34,551 nucleotides of DNA from Luteitalea sp. (GTDB taxonomy: Bacteria > Acidobacteriota > Vicinamibacteria > Vicinamibacterales > Vicinamibacteraceae): positions 1-34,551 of the forward strand of contig WHTT01000015.1 in the NCBI GenBank assembly GCA_009377605.1, in the 5' to 3' direction. A model generated the notes under the pieces. The model saw only the letters and a list, made by a program, of their open reading frames with translations, was not told where the DNA came from and ran no database searches. Each line of letters starts with the position of its first letter. The stretch's first letter is position 1. The position numbers and the translations under genes were made by a program. Shown one piece after another: positions 32,787 to 34,551 of this stretch.

Positions 32787-34295
32787 TCAAGGTTTTCCTG
32801 GCGTCCGAGTGAGGCTGTATTCCACGACTCCGTCCATACCTCCAAGCAACAGCACCTCGCCTTGTCCATCTGATCGTGGTGCTGCGAGAATTGTACGGAC
32901 TTTATCTATTTCTTCTTGCCAGACTAGGCGGCCCTTGGGGTCGAACAGCAATAGCACTGAGCGTGCATATCCTGAGCTGCCATGGCTCATCACTGCAAGA
33001 TAGGGTTCGTCGGTCGTATTGAATCGCACGGCAGTGCCATCCGGTCCATGGTAGGGGTTGAACGATGTGCCTTGAATAACGTGCCTTAGTACTTCCTTCC
33101 CGTCCGGGTCCAATACTCCAATCCGGCTGCCTCCACCCACAAGCAAATGGCCTGGCTTTGGCCAAGCGATTGATTCAATCTCTGAGGTCCGTTGAGGAAG
33201 ATGAATCGTCCTCTTAGGATTACCTGCATTGTCATAGAGTCTGAGCTCCCGCGACTCGCCATATCCAGTAATTGCAAGTGGGAATCGGGTCCCATCGGCT
33301 GCCACGTACACGCCGACATCCGATACTGGCAGCTTGATGCTCCATAAGACTTTGCCGTCCGGGCCGTGAAGGTCAGCACGATCATTGCTTTGATACGAGA
33401 AGAAAGTTAGATCGCCGGGAGAAACGCGAATCGGCACCAGCCGAGAGAACCCTGTAGCCTTCAACGCCCATAGCAAGCGTCCACGACTGTCGGATACGCC
33501 AGCGCTGGAGGCGACGAGTAGACCGCCTTTTCCGTCTGCCACCAAATATGGGTACATATGGACACAGCCGTCGCAGGACTCGTGGGCGAAGGCTGCCTTG
33601 AACTTGACCGTGTAATTCAGGGGGCTCAGCAAGGCAACGCCAGAAGTTCCGAGTACCGCAATGTCATTTCCTGGCTTTGAATCGAAGTTGCCGAGCGCTA
33701 AGACTTCTACTCTACCAAGGGGACAGCACGGGTGAACTCCGCGCTTCGTCAACGGCACGTCCTTCACTGCAACCACTGGAAACCGCGCCTCTCGCTCCGC
33801 AATGGACCTCGATCCATAAATGCCAGCGCCCGCTCCTGCGGCAATGGCAATGACAATTGCGAGGCCGGCCATCCATGCGCGGCGACGATCGTCTTTGACG
33901 ATTGCATGCGCGAGCCGTCCAAGGACCCATCCTGCTGCCCCTGCACCCGTGGCCAATATTGGAATGAACATCAACGCGATCCCAGCCGTTGAGCTAGACC
34001 GCAAGTTCAGCGTGCCGTGCGCCCATAGAAGAAAGGCCAACCCTCCGGACAGCGCGAACCAGAACGCGAGCGGAGCGTGCTTGCTCAATGTTCCCAGCCC
34101 ATACAGTGCGCCCGCCGGGATCAAATTGAATGCGGAAAGGAAAAGAACGCCACCGACGCTAGGAAGATAATCGGCAAACCATTCCCAGCCACGCGTAGGC
34201 ACGCTCGGCAATCGGGCAAGGAAAGGTACGAGTAGTCCCACTACGACAGAGAAGGAGAAAAGATGCCGAGGTAAGCCGATCGACAGTTGCTTCAT
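32787..34295 (-). CDS. Membrane protein with extracytoplasmic propeller-like domain
   Basis: The 502-residue product starts at ATG 34295 with no strong ribosome site. About five hydrophobic helices lie in the first 165 residues (for example HLFSFSVVVGLLVPFL, AFWFALSGGLAFLLWA, GIALMFIPILATGAGAAGWV, WMAGLAIVIAIAAGAGAGIY). The remaining about 335 residues form WD/PQQ-like repeats (LNYTVKFKA; DSRGRLLWALKATG; GPDGKVLWSIKLP; DPDGKEVLRHVIQG; DPKGRLVWQEEI), each with a DG.G.. .LW strand, as in beta-propellers. A paired cysteine cluster (HPCCPLG, ESCDGCVH) may be a disulfide or metal site. The gene is visibly lower in GC than its neighbours. Motif copy 6 lies 52 bp upstream. Confidence 0.75.
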   Translation of the reverse strand: MKQLSIGLPRHLFSFSVVVGLLVPFLARLPSVPTRGWEWFADYLPSVGGVLFLSAFNLIPAGALYGLGTLSKHAPLAFWFALSGGLAFLLWAHGTLNLRSSSTAGIALMFIPILATGAGAAGWVLGRLAHAIVKDDRRRAWMAGLAIVIAIAAGAGAGIYGSRSIAEREARFPVVAVKDVPLTKRGVHPCCPLGRVEVLALGNFDSKPGNDIAVLGTSGVALLSPLNYTVKFKAAFAHESCDGCVHMYPYLVADGKGGLLVASSAGVSDSRGRLLWALKATGFSRLVPIRVSPGDLTFFSYQSNDRADLHGPDGKVLWSIKLPVSDVGVYVAADGTRFPLAITGYGESRELRLYDNAGNPKRTIHLPQRTSEIESIAWPKPGHLLVGGGSRIGVLDPDGKEVLRHVIQGTSFNPYHGPDGTAVRFNTTDEPYLAVMSHGSSGYARSVLLLFDPKGRLVWQEEIDKVRTILAAPRSDGQGEVLLLGGMDGVVEYSLTRTPGKP

Positions 34296-34346
34296 ACGAT
34301 CCCGAGCTCAGGAAGCAAGTCAACACCAAGATTGCGTTGCGCGTCA

Positions 34347-34362
34347 CTACGAGGGTACGTAG
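34347..34362 (-). promoter_or_regulatory. 7-2-7 motif copy 6 (upstream of membrane-propeller gene)
   Basis: The minus strand reads CTACGTA-CC-CTCGTAG followed by TGACG, 52 bp before ATG 34295. The right heptamer is the most divergent of the six. Confidence 0.7.
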
Positions 34363-34454
34363 AAATACGATCCAACGAGGAGCCCAGCTCGTCCATGCGG
34401 CCGGGACCGTGCAGAAGGTGCCTGGGAAATCGATGGCCCGTACAGGCCGTCACG

Positions 34455-34551
34455 CTAGCGCGTCGGGCGATACGTGGAGCGCACGGCCAGGATGCGGCTA
34501 GTCCCGGCACCAGGGCTGTTGTCCGCATAGAACCCGACGGTCACGTTCGGG
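34455..34551 (-). CDS. C-terminal end of an unidentified protein, partial
   Basis: One minus-strand frame entering from the right edge is open to TAG 34455-34457 and reads PNVTVGFYADNSPGAG, then TSRILAVRSTYRPTR. The residue mix is protein-like, but 31 codons do not allow family assignment, so it is a weak call. Confidence 0.3.
   Translation of the reverse strand, partial: PNVTVGFYADNSPGAGTSRILAVRSTYRPTR

Overview
The window is a high-GC bacterial chromosome segment. Several features suggest an Acidobacteriota, possibly Vicinamibacteria-like, genome. These are a TonB-dependent receptor starting with a carboxypeptidase-regulatory-like domain, a two-component-regulator-propeller sensor, very large DUF11-type exported proteins, and collagen-like exported proteins. 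This assignment is an inference; no rRNA or other phylogenetic marker is present. I see no rRNA, tRNA, CRISPR array or complete insertion sequence.

Layout. 1-1243: the start of a TonB-dependent receptor (minus) and a divergent class II aldolase (plus). A near-perfect 24-bp inverted repeat then separates the aldolase from a convergent amidohydrolase. 2826-4351: a methyltransferase-like gene and a bactofilin (minus). 4580-14198: two large exported proteins (489 and about 1900 residues, minus) that share leader, C-terminal module and 3' hairpin. Between them lies a toxin-antitoxin island with HicAB, a DUF5615/DUF433 pair and an XRE antitoxin remnant. 14453-19549: two AAA+ enhancer-binding-protein genes. 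One is a small DNA-binding version with a degenerate sigma54-contact loop. The other is a 1276-residue membrane receptor that fuses a periplasmic propeller and Y_Y_Y domain to PAS, AAA+ and Fis-type HTH domains. 19781-22864: pantothenate kinase, a small membrane protein and an alpha-dioxygenase/COX-like heme peroxidase. 23032-34362: an accessory zone of exported proteins (secreted tail-tube-like, collagen-like, seven-bladed propeller, OmpA-like lipoprotein) with an orphan NarL-type response regulator and several broken genes.

Two apparent regulatory circuits are the main result. First, the small AAA+ gene and both large exported-protein genes each carry the same upstream arrangement. Two GAGACA sites lie 11 bp apart, one of them within a TGTC/GACA dyad. 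They sit 111-115 bp upstream of a sigma54-like element TGGCAYG-N4-STGGT, which itself lies 73-83 bp before the start codon. Both AAA+ proteins have almost identical DNA-binding helices. I infer that a membrane-embedded propeller receptor directly drives sigma54 transcription of giant surface proteins without a phosphorelay.

Second, a 16-bp 7-2-7 inverted repeat (CTACGTA-CC-TACGTAG, followed by TGAC) occurs six times between 23 and 34.4 kb. Each copy lies 52-112 bp upstream of a start codon and always in the same orientation relative to the downstream gene. Five copies precede exported or membrane-protein genes and one precedes the NarL-type regulator itself. The 7-2-7 geometry is that of NarL-family sites, so I infer that this regulator controls the set and itself.

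The zone also shows decay. An isoprenylcysteine methyltransferase fragment abuts one motif copy. A serine beta-lactamase-like gene and a GNAT acetyltransferase have both lost their central parts and reading frame.
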